A stretch of DNA of 39,616 nt, from positions 1 to 39,616 of the IMG/VR virus record IMGVR_UViG_3300045780_000002. The stretch is one strand, 5' to 3'. A program made the position numbers and the translations under genes. The notes under the pieces were generated by a model, which was given only the letters and a program-made list of their open reading frames with translations, was not told the origin of the DNA and did not search any database. Shown in pieces: positions 24,533-31,542 of this stretch (positions are counted from its first letter, which is position 1; each line of letters begins with the position of its first letter). The DNA comes from a virus.

Positions 24533-25804
24533 TTAGGCGGTGAATCCGAATCCTAGTGCGTTTTGCCTTGGCTGGGCGCAATATAGGTTCGTTGCCAAGC
24601 GCATGAAGATTGTATCCACGCTCACGTTATTCCACTGGCTCGTCCTGCGCACTCCAAAGTTCCATCCGGGCTTGTCTGTCGTCCGTAGTTTGAACGTCTC
24701 AGGAGTCAAGAAGTAAATCGCTTCTGACGGCTGAATCAAAGCATTCGATGGCATACCAGAGTTAGTTGGAGACAGAGCTACGTTTGCACCTGCCGCGCTT
24801 ACATACTGTGGAGTTTGGAAAGCTATCGTGGTGGTGTTCGATCCTACGCCGTCAACCAAGCTCGTGTTTCCAGACGCTCCACCAGACGCAAGAGGAATGT
24901 AATACTGAGCGTTTGCAGACGGTGCCAGAGGATCGGAATAAATCTGCGTTCCGTTGAAATCCAGAGCATCCCAAGTAATATCATGCTTCGTGTTGGAAAT
25001 GTCGCGCCGATAAGCATCCAACGCAATCGCAATCGCCTTGAATCCAAATACGTTCGTGATTCCCAACTTCGGCTTGCCACCTGTGATCTTGCACTGAGAC
25101 CAAAGCTGCATCAAAGAACCAAAGTTAATCTGTCCAGGGCCGCTCGTTGCAGGAGCCGACGTTGTACCAGTCGTTACCTGTTGTCCAAGATACAACGGAG
25201 TCACGTTAATTGACGCACCTACCGCGCCGTTACGTGCCTGTGAACCGTAAGACTTGTAGATGTTTCCATACAGCGACGGATCAATACCGTTATTCAAAGC
25301 CTCGTCCAAACCGTTGCTCACCTTGCTACGGTTATCCAAAACTGTCGAAGACGATACCTGTCCATGACGGAAAGAGTCCATCTCAAGCATCGTATTGATC
25401 TGCATGACCAACGCTTCCATAAAAATAGCGTACAGATCAGCAATTCGCGCAGGACCAGAGTTAATAACACCACCCTGCTTCGAGCCGTCATCCATTTCCC
25501 AATCGTCCATCGGGAACCAAGAAGCGTATCCCTTCTCGTAGAACTTCAGCTTGTCAGTGATCTGATTACGAGTCACTGTGATCGTCTGACCAGGGTTTAC
25601 GCCTCCGCCCTGTGGACGACCATAAAGGAAGACTTCCGTCATGCCCGCGCCACCAAGGTAAGGGTCTGCTACGCCAGAACGACGAAACTCTTCGAGAAAC
25701 GGGGTTCCAACGAAGAAGTTATTCCAGACCGTCTCCTTGCGTACCGACTCCAGGTTGGTAGCATCGATTTCATTAACCAAAGGGTCTTGCGGTGTAAATG
25801 CCAT
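24533..25804 (-). CDS. Major capsid protein
   Basis: 423 aa; SD AAAGGA before MAFTPQDPLVNEIDATN. It has the look of HK97-fold capsid proteins of podovirus-like phages: an N-arm with PFLEEFRRSGVADPYLGGAG, then the conserved ITDKLKFYEKGYASWFPMDD stretch, a helical spine (ALVMQINTMLEMDSF) and P-domain strands near the end. Encoded just downstream of the coiled-coil scaffold, as in most tailed phages, and followed by a hairpin. The C-terminus ends NALGFGFTA. Family-level call from order, size and layout. Confidence 0.85.
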   Translation of the reverse strand: MAFTPQDPLVNEIDATNLESVRKETVWNNFFVGTPFLEEFRRSGVADPYLGGAGMTEVFLYGRPQGGGVNPGQTITVTRNQITDKLKFYEKGYASWFPMDDWEMDDGSKQGGVINSGPARIADLYAIFMEALVMQINTMLEMDSFRHGQVSSSTVLDNRSKVSNGLDEALNNGIDPSLYGNIYKSYGSQARNGAVGASINVTPLYLGQQVTTGTTSAPATSGPGQINFGSLMQLWSQCKITGGKPKLGITNVFGFKAIAIALDAYRRDISNTKHDITWDALDFNGTQIYSDPLAPSANAQYYIPLASGGASGNTSLVDGVGSNTTTIAFQTPQYVSAAGANVALSPTNSGMPSNALIQPSEAIYFLTPETFKLRTTDKPGWNFGVRRTSQWNNVSVDTIFMRLATNLYCAQPRQNALGFGFTA

Positions 25805-25850
25805 GATGGTTTCCTTTCAGCAGTTAAGCTGTTCTTAAAATCTGTTTCTC

Positions 25851-26828
25851 TTACGCTACAACCGATTCGCGCTCTTCAATTGCCTTGTGAATATTATTCA
25901 AGGTCAACTGTCTGCGCTCATTTGCGCTCATCTTCGTTGGATCGGGACGCTCACCTTGAGCTACTGCCCGCTTCAACTCTGTAAACTTTGCCGACCCAGG
26001 AGGCAACTTCGTATCAGGATTGCTGCTCATCTGCTCGGCTCTCAAACGATCCTTGGACGCAAACTCAGCCTCACGAGCATCCAACTTAGCCTTCCATTCA
26101 GCATCCGCAGCAGTTCTGGACGCGGCTGCAATCTCATCATCATGCTTCTTTGCTTCCGCCGCACGATGCTCCGCTTCCTTCTCCGCAAACTTAAATGTCC
26201 TAGCCGCATACTCCATCGGGCTAAGTTTAATTGCGTCTGCCTTCGCCACTAGATCGCTAGGAGAAATAGGAATTGGAGTTCCATAAAGTTGCTGATACTT
26301 CCAATTAATATCTTGAATTGTGTGTACTCCCTGATCCAAACGCTTCATAATCGCATCTTCTGAGAATGTAGGAGTTCCGGGAGTCTTTACTGGGTCTACT
26401 ACTGGAGCAGGAGGGGTAAAATTAGGAAGGTCCGCAGGAGCAAAATTCAAATCTTTCAATCCTGTAATCTGAGTCTTATAGTAAGCTGCTGCTGCTTGTG
26501 CGTCCGCTGCTTCCTTTGCCAACTTCTGTCTTTCTGTTTCCCAAGCTGCTACGCCCGGATTATATGTGGTGTTCCAAAACTCGTCTACCGATCTCTTGTT
26601 CAACTCTGCGGCGTCCTGTGCGGCCTTCGCTGCCGTTGTTAATTCCTCTTGCGCTTTCCTATCCGCCTCGGCCTTCGCTGCTGCTTCTACCGCCGCTTTA
26701 TGCTTTTGTTCCGCTTCCGTCTGTACGCCAGTCACATAACCGTTAAGCCCATTTAGAGCTTTCGCGTCAAGAGCATCAATTTGTTCCTGACTCCAACCGG
26801 ATTGCTTCAACACTTCTGCTATCGTCAT
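25851..26828 (-). CDS. Capsid assembly scaffold protein
   Basis: 325 aa, strongly helical and charged with long Ala/Glu/Lys/Gln coiled-coil stretches (EAEQKHKAAVEAAAKAEADR; later EKEAEHRAAEAKKHDDEI). Central Pro-rich hinge (FTPPAPVVDPVKTPGTPT) and a second folded part containing ISPSDLVAKADAIKLSPMEY. The end (SANERRQLTLNNIHKAIE) looks like a capsid-binding helix. Located immediately upstream of the major capsid gene, the classic scaffold position. GGGAG at long spacing. It would be removed on maturation. Confidence 0.8.
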   Translation of the reverse strand: MTIAEVLKQSGWSQEQIDALDAKALNGLNGYVTGVQTEAEQKHKAAVEAAAKAEADRKAQEELTTAAKAAQDAAELNKRSVDEFWNTTYNPGVAAWETERQKLAKEAADAQAAAAYYKTQITGLKDLNFAPADLPNFTPPAPVVDPVKTPGTPTFSEDAIMKRLDQGVHTIQDINWKYQQLYGTPIPISPSDLVAKADAIKLSPMEYAARTFKFAEKEAEHRAAEAKKHDDEIAAASRTAADAEWKAKLDAREAEFASKDRLRAEQMSSNPDTKLPPGSAKFTELKRAVAQGERPDPTKMSANERRQLTLNNIHKAIEERESVVA

Positions 26829-26860
26829 GGTTCACTATTCTCCCGGATTTCCTTGTTGTC

Positions 26861-27163
26861 TTAATATGGTGGCTGTTGACTCGTAGGCGTTGGCTGTGGC
26901 GGTGCTACCATCTTCGTCTGCGCCTCACCAATCGCCTGCACGATTTTGTTCAATTCGGCAGCGATCTGTGGATAGGCTTGCGCAATTTCTTGCGCTGCTT
27001 GGCTCCATTTACCTAAAAGCATTTGGATTTGATTTGCTGGACCCTGAGACGGTTGGCCTTGCTGACCTCCACCATCAGGAGGTGGGGGAGGAGGGGCAGC
27101 ACCCGCTCCTTGAGGAGGAGCGCCGCCCTGTTGATCCGTAACTGGCATAGAATTCGTAGTCAT
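26861..27163 (-). CDS. Pro/Gly/Gln-rich small head-region protein
   Basis: 100 aa. Low-complexity N-terminus with a run of six prolines (GAAPPPPPPDGGG), then one amphipathic helix (QIQMLLGKWSQAAQEIAQAY PQ, about residues 46-90), ending in Pro/Gln/Thr. SD GGAG before the ATG. It sits upstream of the scaffold, where small head-assembly or packaging accessory proteins often lie. No homologue recognised. Confidence 0.6.
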   Translation of the reverse strand: MTTNSMPVTDQQGGAPPQGAGAAPPPPPPDGGGQQGQPSQGPANQIQMLLGKWSQAAQEIAQAYPQIAAELNKIVQAIGEAQTKMVAPPQPTPTSQQPPY

Positions 27164-27187
27164 TGATCTCTCCGTTAGAGGGTTAGA

Positions 27188-27304
27188 CTACGCCTTGATT
27201 GCGAGCTTGTGAGCTGCACGCTTTGCACGACCCTTAACTCCGCGAGATTTCTTGGCTGCAACCTTCTTGATGTGAGCTTTTCCACCTACGTGACGCTTTG
27301 GCAT
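27188..27304 (-). CDS. Very small basic protein, 38 aa
   Basis: MPKRHVGGKAHIKKVAAKKS and on to RAKRAAHKLAIKA: over a third K/R. Start chosen at the ATG with AAAGGAG 7 nt upstream, not the in-frame upstream codon that would run through the terminator hairpin. The SD-start region is identical over 19 nt to that of the 22680 gene. It is the first gene behind the divergent promoter region and the head operon follows. Probable nucleic-acid-binding peptide; function unknown. Confidence 0.65.
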   Translation of the reverse strand: MPKRHVGGKAHIKKVAAKKSRGVKGRAKRAAHKLAIKA

Positions 27305-27345
27305 TGTGTTTCTCCTTTGAATGTGGTTCAACAAGTTTTTGGACA

Positions 27346-27384
27346 CGAAAAACCGGCCAGAAGCCGATTTCGCTTCTAGCCGGT
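27346..27384 (-). terminator. Rho-independent terminator or attenuator
   Basis: ACCGGCTAGAAGC (27384-27372, minus strand) pairs with GCTTCTGGCCGGT (27364-27352) at 12 of 13 positions, the exception a G-U, with a 7-nt loop and then a run of U. This is a strong intrinsic terminator for minus-strand transcription. It lies about 100 nt after a promoter and just before the basic gene. Confidence 0.75.
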
Positions 27385-27391
27385 ACTTGTT

Positions 27392-27407
27392 CTTGCCACA
27401 AGGCAAG
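27392..27407 (-). other. Small perfect hairpin upstream of the terminator
   Basis: CTTGCC-TTGT-GGCAAG on the minus strand, 6-bp arms and 4-nt loop, 7 nt before the terminator stem. With that stem it makes a two-hairpin leader between the 27.5 kb promoter and the first gene of the head operon. Confidence 0.5.
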
Positions 27408-27482
27408 GGGCACGCGCTATTTCTTGACTACTTCAGTTCTTAACGCTCTTGTTCCAGCGTCTTGTTCTGTTCGTCTTTATAA

Positions 27483-27511
27483 AAAGTAGAGCATATCTGA
27501 CCATTTGTCAA
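27483..27511 (-). promoter_or_regulatory. Sigma70-type promoter, minus strand, toward head genes
   Basis: TTGACA at 27511-27506, 17-bp spacer, TACTTT at 27488-27483. The -35 is perfect and the -10 is poor, but the spacing and intergenic place support it. Predicted RNA starts near 27475, then meets two hairpins, the second a terminator, before the basic gene and scaffold/capsid operon. Confidence 0.55.
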
Positions 27512-27570
27512 GTCTTTTTTACGTTTCTGCGAACTTTTCTTCAAAAATCTTTTCTTCGCCACTTTTTAAG

Positions 27571-27599
27571 TTGAAATCCTTTAAGCGCAGGAATATAAT
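27571..27599 (+). promoter_or_regulatory. Strong sigma70-type promoter for the methyltransferase
   Basis: TTGAAA (27571-27576), 17-bp spacer, perfect TATAAT (27594-27599). Eleven of twelve consensus bases at ideal spacing. RNA should start near 27606, giving a leader of about 9 nt with GGGAG before the ATG at 27615. Confidence 0.75.
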
Positions 27600-27614
27600 C
27601 AAGTGGGAGAAACA

Positions 27615-28283
27615 ATGAAACCGTATTATTCTCATAACGGAATAACAATCTGGAACTGTGATTGCAAAGAAGTCCTACCGACTCTTCCCAAGTGCGACCT
27701 GCTACTGACAGACCCACCGTACAAGCTGGTCGCGTCTGGGGGGGGAATAGGAGCTAAACGAGAATACCTATCCTCTATAGATGGTGAGCTTGACGACGGG
27801 TTCGATACGAGTATCCTAGCGCCATTCAAGAATTGGATGGTATTCTGTGCCAAACAACAACTCTTGGAAATTCTTTCCCTTGCATCTCAAAGGCGATGGA
27901 TGCTCTTGACGTGGAATAAACCGAATCCTACGCCTCTGGTCAACGCGAACTACCTTCCCGACACAGAGTATATCGTCCATTCTTTCGAGGATTCAAGTTG
28001 TCTTTTTGGAGGATACGAATCACGTAGCAGATACATTGTTTGTCCAGCAGAGCAAAACGGATGGATGGGACATCCCACAGTAAAACCCCTCTCCGTTATG
28101 CTACGGCTAGTTTCAGTCGCAAGCGGAGAGGGGCAAACAATCCTCGATCCGTTTTGTGGAAGTGGTACGACACTGGTAGCAGCCAAGAAACTAGGACGAA
28201 AAGCAATCGGTATAGAAATCCGCGAAGATTATGCAGAACTCGCAGCTAAACGTCTTTCCCAAGAAGTATTCGATTTCGGTTAG
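27615..28283 (+). CDS. DNA adenine-N6 or cytosine-N4 methyltransferase, beta class
   Basis: 222 aa transferring methyl groups from S-adenosylmethionine to DNA. Motif IV DPPY is at residues 33-36 (LLLTDPPYKL); motif I FCGSGTT comes later (about 178, ILDPFCGSGTTLVAAKK). The order catalytic-then-SAM site is the beta class. It ends near the SAM pocket with RKAIGIEIREDYAELAAKRL. GGGAG precedes the ATG; an in-frame GTG 12 nt upstream overlaps the SD. It is the only plus-strand gene, has its own promoter and no restriction partner, so likely an orphan protecting phage DNA. A run of eight G at 27738-27745 lies in codons 42-44. Confidence 0.93.
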   Translation: MKPYYSHNGITIWNCDCKEVLPTLPKCDLLLTDPPYKLVASGGGIGAKREYLSSIDGELDDGFDTSILAPFKNWMVFCAKQQLLEILSLASQRRWMLLTWNKPNPTPLVNANYLPDTEYIVHSFEDSSCLFGGYESRSRYIVCPAEQNGWMGHPTVKPLSVMLRLVSVASGEGQTILDPFCGSGTTLVAAKKLGRKAIGIEIREDYAELAAKRLSQEVFDFG

Positions 28284-28284
28284 A

Positions 28285-28524
28285 CTAAAGTTCTTTGTCT
28301 CCAAGTTTAAGAATTGTCCGTATTTGACTGGTTTTAGTCTCAGGTATTTTTTCATTTTGCTCAATGTTGATCCCTTGGATATACCCTTTGTTATATAAAA
28401 CAATGAGCTTACCGTCAGTATTGGTCGCTCTCAACAGTTCGTCTACTTCCGCAACCTGAGCTGGAAGTTCGATTGTTGCTTCTGTTCTCAGCACGTCACG
28501 TTGAATTTTGATTTTGATACCCAT
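28285..28524 (-). CDS. Hypothetical protein, 79 aa
   Basis: Begins MGIKIKIQRDVLRTEATIEL with AAAAGGAG upstream. Alternating beta strands (IKIKIQRD, KLIVLYNKGYIQGINI) and an acidic loop (VAEVDELLRATNTDGK), with a basic/acidic C-terminus. No family recognised. Its 3' end meets the methyltransferase end with a 1-nt gap, so the two genes converge, and minus-strand RNA through this gene would run antisense across the methyltransferase. Confidence 0.6.
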   Translation of the reverse strand: MGIKIKIQRDVLRTEATIELPAQVAEVDELLRATNTDGKLIVLYNKGYIQGINIEQNEKIPETKTSQIRTILKLGDKEL

Positions 28525-28547
28525 TATTATTATCTCCTTTTCACAAG

Positions 28548-30692
28548 CTATGATTCTTTTACGACCGTCCTGGGTGTTCCACCTGCTCCCCCTTTGGAGG
28601 CCAATTTTGGTGACGCCTGCCCCGAAGGTGGCCGTCCCCCCGCGTGCTGTCCTGCTGGTCCTTTGCCGCCTCCTTTACCGCCCTTACCACCCTGTTCTCC
28701 ACCTTCCAATACAGACGGATCAATCCCCATTTCCTTCAACTTCATGAAAGCCTTAGCCTTAGCAATAATCGCCATGACCTGCAATTCTGTTTCCTCGTTG
28801 AAGTATTTTTCCTTTTCAGTCGATCCCGGTGAATCTCCCCAGTTCGCTATGTCGATTGTTTTCATCACAGTAGACCAACTTAAAGGCGCTCCGCTGCGCT
28901 TTAATTGCAGCATCATCATCTGACGCTGCATAGCCGTGATCCTGAGTAGCGTATTCGGAACAGTGACAAGACGAAGTTTGTTCGCAAAAAACTTCGCTCT
29001 GGTCAGACGGTCGTACATCGACTTCGTTGTAGGGAATTGACCACTTAATAATTCATCTGGCAGATGGCTAGGAACCATATCGTCAGGATTGTAGTCAAAC
29101 ATTTCCTTCGCTATGCTGTCCGGTCCTACATATTCAATAAGCCTTGCAGCGTCAAACCATTGAGGAATAAGAGTTTTCATCCTCTCTCCTACGCGCTTAT
29201 TGGCTTTTTCTATCCTCATCGCAATTCCCTTAGCGATAGGACCGATAGATTCCAGCATTTTATCTGCTGTGTCGTTGGCGATATTCATTTTCATGTTGGA
29301 AAGGTTCCCAACATCATTCAATCCAAGCTGAGCTAACTCTTTATCACCCAAGTATTTAAGGTACGTTTCATTTATTTGTGTCACTCTCACTGAATCAGGT
29401 AACAGCGATTGGAATGTCTTTGTCGGCTCTCCACCTGCAAGTCCTAGCCTTACATCAGGTTCAAAAATATCAAAATGCTCAATCTTCGCTCCACCGTTGG
29501 TATCCAAATCATACCCCATTGGAGGATTCATTCCTGCCGTAAGAACCTGATCCATCAGCCTTTCGTGCTTCCTAATCGTGTTCTCAATTGACGCGACATC
29601 CCCTACTAATGACCGTCCTAGCGGTTCCCATGCCCAATCATCCACTGTATACTGAATGACTGGTATTTTGGAGTCCCAATCGAAGGAAGTACCGTCATAC
29701 ATCGGCCTGTCCAGTCCTGAAGACGTAATGATGAGCCGTAGGTTAGGGTAGATTCTACAATCTTCAGGCATCGCTGGACGACTGTATGGTTTTCCATCCC
29801 TCATCCCTCCAAAAATAGGCTGTCCCATAGACGGGACTTTATAGAACCAGGACGTTCCCGGATCACCCATCTGCATCTCTTTTCCCGTAGTGTTGATCCG
29901 TATGTCTCTAATAAATGTGTATCTTATCTCTGTGTACAGGTTTCCAAAACTCCGGCTCTGTACATCCCCAACCATTCCATAACGAAACGTAGCAGCAAAA
30001 TCCTGCCGCTGTGCCTGAATTAAAGTTTTGTAATTATTTCTTCCAACTGTTTGAAGTTGGCCTTGGAATAGAGGAAATTTCGCACTCGCCTCTGCAATGG
30101 GCATATAATCATAAACCGTGCAAGCATAACAATCTTGAATATCGTTTGACCAAGCAGGTATCTGGACTGGAACTACATCTAATAGCCCTAGCGCATCAAA
30201 TGTCATTTCTCTTGGTCCAAATCCGTACTCTGTCGGACGAACTTTAGGCCATAAATATCCAATGCCGCAAACTGTTGCGTACTGCAAAACTTTTAGGATT
30301 TGGTAGGGAAAATCTGACTCTAAATAAACACATTTGCTTACCTTTGTAAGCATCTCTGCCATTGCTTTATAGGCAGGTACGTCTGAGCTAAACCCCGCAA
30401 TTTCACGTACTTCCGCAAGGGTTTCGCAGAATTTCCGAATGTTGTATTTTAACTGATTTGTGACTAGCGTACTTTTTGTTTTATCGTTAAAAACTCCATC
30501 AAACACACGCAGATTTCTGTTGAGATTCCTATAAGCCGAGGAGCCAGATAGATAACCCTCACCTTCTGAAATACACTCTTCAATCCAGCCGATCTTTTCA
30601 CTCGCAGATGCCTCCCAGTTAGGCACCTGCCACCTTACGGTTTCAAGTTTAGAAGGCACACCGCATCGCTTTCCTCCCGGTACGTGTCGCAT
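28548..30692 (-). CDS. Portal protein
   Basis: 714 aa, the size of podovirus-type portals. Features: a wing/stem region with VDDWAWEPLGRSLVGDVASI ENTIRKHERLMDQVL, a long helical crown/stem stretch (SIGPIAKGIAMRIEKANKRV), and a C-terminal Gly/Lys/Pro/Ala-rich tail (EQGGKGGKGGGKGPAGQ). It has its own promoter 21-49 nt upstream. The ATG at 30692 has only AAGG touching it; an in-frame GTG 33 nt downstream has GGGAGG at long spacing, so the start is uncertain. It forms the ring through which DNA is packaged by the terminase. Confidence 0.85.
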   Translation of the reverse strand: MRHVPGGKRCGVPSKLETVRWQVPNWEASASEKIGWIEECISEGEGYLSGSSAYRNLNRNLRVFDGVFNDKTKSTLVTNQLKYNIRKFCETLAEVREIAGFSSDVPAYKAMAEMLTKVSKCVYLESDFPYQILKVLQYATVCGIGYLWPKVRPTEYGFGPREMTFDALGLLDVVPVQIPAWSNDIQDCYACTVYDYMPIAEASAKFPLFQGQLQTVGRNNYKTLIQAQRQDFAATFRYGMVGDVQSRSFGNLYTEIRYTFIRDIRINTTGKEMQMGDPGTSWFYKVPSMGQPIFGGMRDGKPYSRPAMPEDCRIYPNLRLIITSSGLDRPMYDGTSFDWDSKIPVIQYTVDDWAWEPLGRSLVGDVASIENTIRKHERLMDQVLTAGMNPPMGYDLDTNGGAKIEHFDIFEPDVRLGLAGGEPTKTFQSLLPDSVRVTQINETYLKYLGDKELAQLGLNDVGNLSNMKMNIANDTADKMLESIGPIAKGIAMRIEKANKRVGERMKTLIPQWFDAARLIEYVGPDSIAKEMFDYNPDDMVPSHLPDELLSGQFPTTKSMYDRLTRAKFFANKLRLVTVPNTLLRITAMQRQMMMLQLKRSGAPLSWSTVMKTIDIANWGDSPGSTEKEKYFNEETELQVMAIIAKAKAFMKLKEMGIDPSVLEGGEQGGKGGKGGGKGPAGQHAGGRPPSGQASPKLASKGGAGGTPRTVVKES

Positions 30693-30712
30693 CCTTAGAT
30701 ACGGCTAAACGA

Positions 30713-30741
30713 ATCGTAAAGGAAAAACATTCGTATGTCAA
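30713..30741 (-). promoter_or_regulatory. Promoter of the portal unit
   Basis: TTGACA (30741-30736), 17-bp spacer, TACGAT (30718-30713). The -35 is perfect, -10 matches 4 of 6. It begins directly after the U run of the upstream terminator, a compact terminator-promoter junction. RNA start near 30706, about 14 nt before the portal ATG. Confidence 0.65.
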
Positions 30742-30773
30742 GAAAAAAATAAACGGCGATCCGAAGACCGCCG
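30742..30773 (-). terminator. Rho-independent terminator with UUCG tetraloop
   Basis: CGGCGGTC-TTCG-GATCGCCG on the minus strand (8-bp stem with one G-U), followed by TTTATTTTTTT. A textbook intrinsic terminator ending the transcription unit that starts near 32375 and includes the (GGNNN) tract. Confidence 0.85.
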
Positions 30774-30814
30774 CCCTTTGGTCTTAAATCATTAGCACCT
30801 TTCGTTTACACTCA

Positions 30815-31107
30815 TTGACGGACCCATCCAAAACTATCCCCTCGACGCCCCGCCATGCCACGCCTGCGTTACTACACCGTGCCCGAACCTACCGTCCTCA
30901 TCGTTCCACAACTGTCCATCCTAAACTAACGCGACCTGCCGTTCATGTCCTAGACAAACCTTTGCGTTCCTCGTCACTCCTTACCTGCGTTTCCCCGCCT
31001 CGCCACTCCAATGCGAGCCTGACCGTACCTGCGATTCCAAACACAGCCATACTCAACACAACCGCCCATTCCAACCATACCTGCCGCACCAGAACCTACT
31101 CTCTCGC
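30815..31107 (-). repeat. Degenerate GG-pentamer (GGNNN) tract, noncoding
   Basis: About 290 nt without a credible gene. Read on the minus strand, GG doublets recur at 5-nt steps (also 4, 9 and 10), for example GGTGCGGCAGGTATGG, GGTACGGTCAGG and GGAGTGGCGAGGCGGGG; five copies of a core like CGCAGGTA are spaced 44-73 nt apart. The plus-strand frame across it is only the pyrimidine complement. The tract begins at the stop of the 31108 gene and ends in the terminator at 30742-30773, so it is a 3' untranslated part of that unit or a DNA site for annealing or packaging. Confidence 0.7.
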
Positions 31108-31542
31108 TTACTCAGCCAGAGCTTTACGAATTTCCTTGATTACCAACGACAACTCTTTCAACCGTGAATATCTTTCCTCAAAACGACGCATATCCTCCTG
31201 CGCGTCTGATAAAAGTTGTGCCTTGTACTGCCGATTGGAAAGAACTGCAACGGTTTCTCTGTACCCTCCACCATCATTTTCACGATCTGGAGTAAGGCTA
31301 CAAAATACACGAAATGATTGATCTTTCCCATCCACTTCGATGTACTGAATTGTTGTGCGAATCAATTGTCTCGCTTGTTGTAGACGATACTGATTTGCCG
31401 CTTCTGTATCGTCCCATGTGAACCGAGTATGCAGCGGAGAATTTATGGGACGGGCTGATTCCACCACGTCTTCTGGTTTCAGCAGCCCGTCATTCTTCGC
31501 AGCGATTGTTCGGAGTTCTGAAATAATCGCTTCTGTTGCCAT
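31108..31542 (-). CDS. Conserved phage protein of SPLHxxFxWDD type
   Basis: 144 aa. The mid-N region NSPLHTRFTWDDTEAANQYR then LQQARQLIRTTI is a conserved signature I recognise from many phages (S-P-L-H, F-x-W-D-D, A-A, Y-R, Q-A-R-x-L-I) without a known function. The second half is beta then a long helix (LLSDAQEDMRRFEERYSRLK). It starts by TAATG overlap with the preceding gene, and the (GGNNN) tract follows its stop. Probably works with its neighbour, perhaps on recombination or packaging; inferred. Confidence 0.7.
   Translation of the reverse strand: MATEAIISELRTIAAKNDGLLKPEDVVESARPINSPLHTRFTWDDTEAANQYRLQQARQLIRTTIQYIEVDGKDQSFRVFCSLTPDRENDGGGYRETVAVLSNRQYKAQLLSDAQEDMRRFEERYSRLKELSLVIKEIRKALAE

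Larger units (their letters stand above)
27305..27614. other. 310-bp intergenic control region with divergent promoters
   Basis: The gap between the head operon (minus) and the methyltransferase (plus). It holds the minus-strand promoter, a two-hairpin leader with terminator and, on the plus strand, the methyltransferase promoter. Between the two -35 boxes (27512-27570) the sequence is AT-rich with T runs and no gene. Confidence 0.7.

Noticed and set aside
25364-25984. Plus-strand frame of 206 codons
   Set aside because: Antisense to the major capsid and scaffold genes; Arg/Leu/Ser-rich shadow with no SD.
30815-31107. CRISPR-like array in the repeat tract
   Set aside because: No identical repeat of 20 nt or more with regular spacers; only degenerate pentamers.
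30815-31321. Plus-strand open frame of 168 codons
   Set aside because: It is the complement of the GG tract and of the 31108 gene; Pro/Thr/Ser/His/Arg-rich composition is an effect of CCNNN. No SD, and opposite to all neighbours.
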